Below are positions 34,955 through 35,704 of a stretch of 35,704 bases of DNA, in pieces (positions within the stretch are counted from its first letter, which is position 1; each line of letters starts with the position of its first letter). Source of the DNA: Candidatus Roseilinea sp. (GTDB taxonomy: Bacteria > Chloroflexota > Anaerolineae > J036 > Brachytrichaceae); assembly GCA_025055235.1 (NCBI GenBank), contig JANWYN010000081.1, positions 1-35,704 of the forward strand, in the 5' to 3' direction. The position numbers and the translations under genes are program-made. Below the pieces are notes generated by a model that had not been told where the DNA came from, ran no database searches, and saw only the letters and a list, made by a program, of their open reading frames with translations.

Positions 34955-35320
34955 TCACTTGGCCGTCGCTGCGCGTGCCCGGCGGGCATCCACGAACGAC
35001 TTCACGCACAGGGCGAAGAACGCGCCGCTGATCACAAACATCGCGACGTTCGACCAGAACGCGACGCCCAGTTCGCCGCCGCTCGTCAGGCCGGGGATGA
35101 TGCGCGCCAGCGGCGCCAGCGTCGCAATTAGGCCGACGACCGACGCGATGTGCATGGCGGTCTTCTCGCCGCCCCGGCCGGCCCACCAGCCTAGACCAGC
35201 CAGCACCAAACCGAACAGCGCCGGGATTAGCGCGGTAAGGCTGGACGCGCCACCCAGCACATACCCACCCAAGCCGACGACGATCAATGCGATACCGAAA
35301 CCGATCGTTGTCCGAGACAT
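34955..35320 (-). CDS. Small four-helix membrane protein of unknown function
   Basis: Protein of 121 aa with four hydrophobic stretches: TIGFGIALIVVGLGGYVLGG, LIPALFGLVLAGLGWWAG, IASVVGLIATLAPLARIIPG and FWSNVAMFVISGAFFALCV. It ends in a basic tail (DARRARAATAK) that should be cytoplasmic. A strong Shine-Dalgarno (AGGAGGTGA) lies upstream of the ATG, so it is a real gene. I do not recognise a named family; similar short proteins occur as conserved hypothetical membrane proteins. The gene converges with lgt across the hairpin cluster. Confidence 0.8.
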   Translation of the reverse strand: MSRTTIGFGIALIVVGLGGYVLGGASSLTALIPALFGLVLAGLGWWAGRGGEKTAMHIASVVGLIATLAPLARIIPGLTSGGELGVAFWSNVAMFVISGAFFALCVKSFVDARRARAATAK

Positions 35321-35704
35321 GTCGCAGTCACCTCCTGAATCTCATGCTGTCTTCCCGGCGCCGCGGGCGCAAATTGAGCCGCGCTGCGGCGCCCGAAACG
35401 ACGAACGATGACCAGTTCACCTTCGCCGGCAGCTTGCAACTGCAAGGTGCAATTGACGACGCGCTAAACATGATACGCAGTAAGTTAAGTGCCAGGTTAA
35501 CGCGACGCGGTGTTCCGGTTTCCGGCAAAAGTTAGAAACAGGTCTTTCGAAGTCTTGCATACAACGCTGAGTCATCGGCTCGCCGGAGCAGAGGAACCGG
35601 ATTTCTTGGGATAACGGCGCGTCACGTCAGCGCCGTAAGTGAAACGTTGCGATAGAGTCTGGCGAATTTCACGCGCCCTCCTATAATCTTTTGACGTTCG
35701 AGGT
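35321..35704. other. Noncoding right end of the window
   Basis: No convincing gene is visible in these 384 bases. There is an 8-bp inverted repeat GGCGCCGC/GCGGCGCC (35357-35364 with 35386-35393) and, near the end, a plus-strand TATAAT. The stretch is probably the upstream region of a gene beyond the window as well as the promoter region of the small membrane protein. Confidence 0.55.
35682..35687 (+). promoter_or_regulatory. Putative outward -10 box (TATAAT)
   Basis: A perfect TATAAT lies 17 bases from the end of the window, with no clear -35. It resembles the boxes before prfA and dnaN and probably drives a gene that starts beyond the window. Confidence 0.4.

Noticed and set aside
35328..35528. 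A 66-codon minus-strand open frame near the right end
   Set aside because: It has no ribosome-binding site, an unlikely composition and no neighbours in support.

Overview
The window is a high-GC bacterial chromosome segment that is almost entirely coding, on both strands, with short intergenic gaps. No rRNA or tRNA gene and no intact mobile element was recognised. Gene content and style (single Rel-type ppGpp enzyme, ClpC with a UVR motif, F420-reductase-like protein, Lon-like protease, PreP-type M16C peptidase, two tandem M20 carbamoylase-like enzymes, isolated dnaN, trpC and lgt) suggest a Chloroflexota-like, possibly hot-spring or metagenome-derived lineage. This placement is an inference from gene style, not a search result.

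Layout. 1-432: noncoding leader with hairpins, a 53-bp repeat and a TATAAT box ahead of prfA-prmC (433-2429, 4-bp overlap). 2526-2569: a large hairpin between convergent prmC and dps. 2582-5666 (minus): clpC-dps, with the dps ribosome-binding site inside the last codons of clpC. 5946-6520 (minus): a RelE-like toxin and its antitoxin. 6615-9530 (minus): PPOX-like flavoprotein, alpha/beta hydrolase and MFS exporter. 9722-12986 (plus): two tandem M20 amidohydrolases and an F420/NADP-reductase-like protein. 13001-17904 (minus): asnS, sbcC and a calcineurin-like phosphoesterase. 17958-18821: trpC. 18825-19232 (minus): mscL. 19474-23182: dnaN and a Lon-like protease. 23272-26205 (minus): a PreP-like M16C peptidase. 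26206-28329: an AT-richer accessory patch with a secreted metzincin, a palindromic repeat, a PDZ lipoprotein and two decayed IS elements. 28330-30792: rel. 30798-33843: two divergent alkaline-phosphatase-superfamily enzymes, the second followed by lgt (33849-34694). The right end has hairpin repeats, a small membrane protein and an outward -10 box.

The genes form no single pathway. The content is housekeeping (translation termination, replication, aminoacylation, lipoprotein maturation, tryptophan synthesis) mixed with stress functions (ClpC, Dps, Rel, MscL, toxin-antitoxin, Lon-like protease, SbcC).

The most unusual signal lies in the noncoding and repeat layer. (1) Period-7 tandem arrays with different unit sequences sit at gene junctions and twice inside conserved genes, in frame (prmC as an inverted pair of four-unit arrays; the M16C peptidase). 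(2) A ~53-bp repeat lies at exactly the same distance from a TATAAT box before both prfA and dnaN. (3) Small hairpins with TGAA/TAAA-type tetraloops recur in intergenic regions. (4) Many genes have a -10-like box 6-16 nt before the start codon and no Shine-Dalgarno, suggesting leaderless mRNAs, while others carry strong AGGAGG sites. At protein level, the Lon-like protease has substituted Walker motifs, and Rel combines an intact hydrolase motif with a RelA-type EFDD motif.
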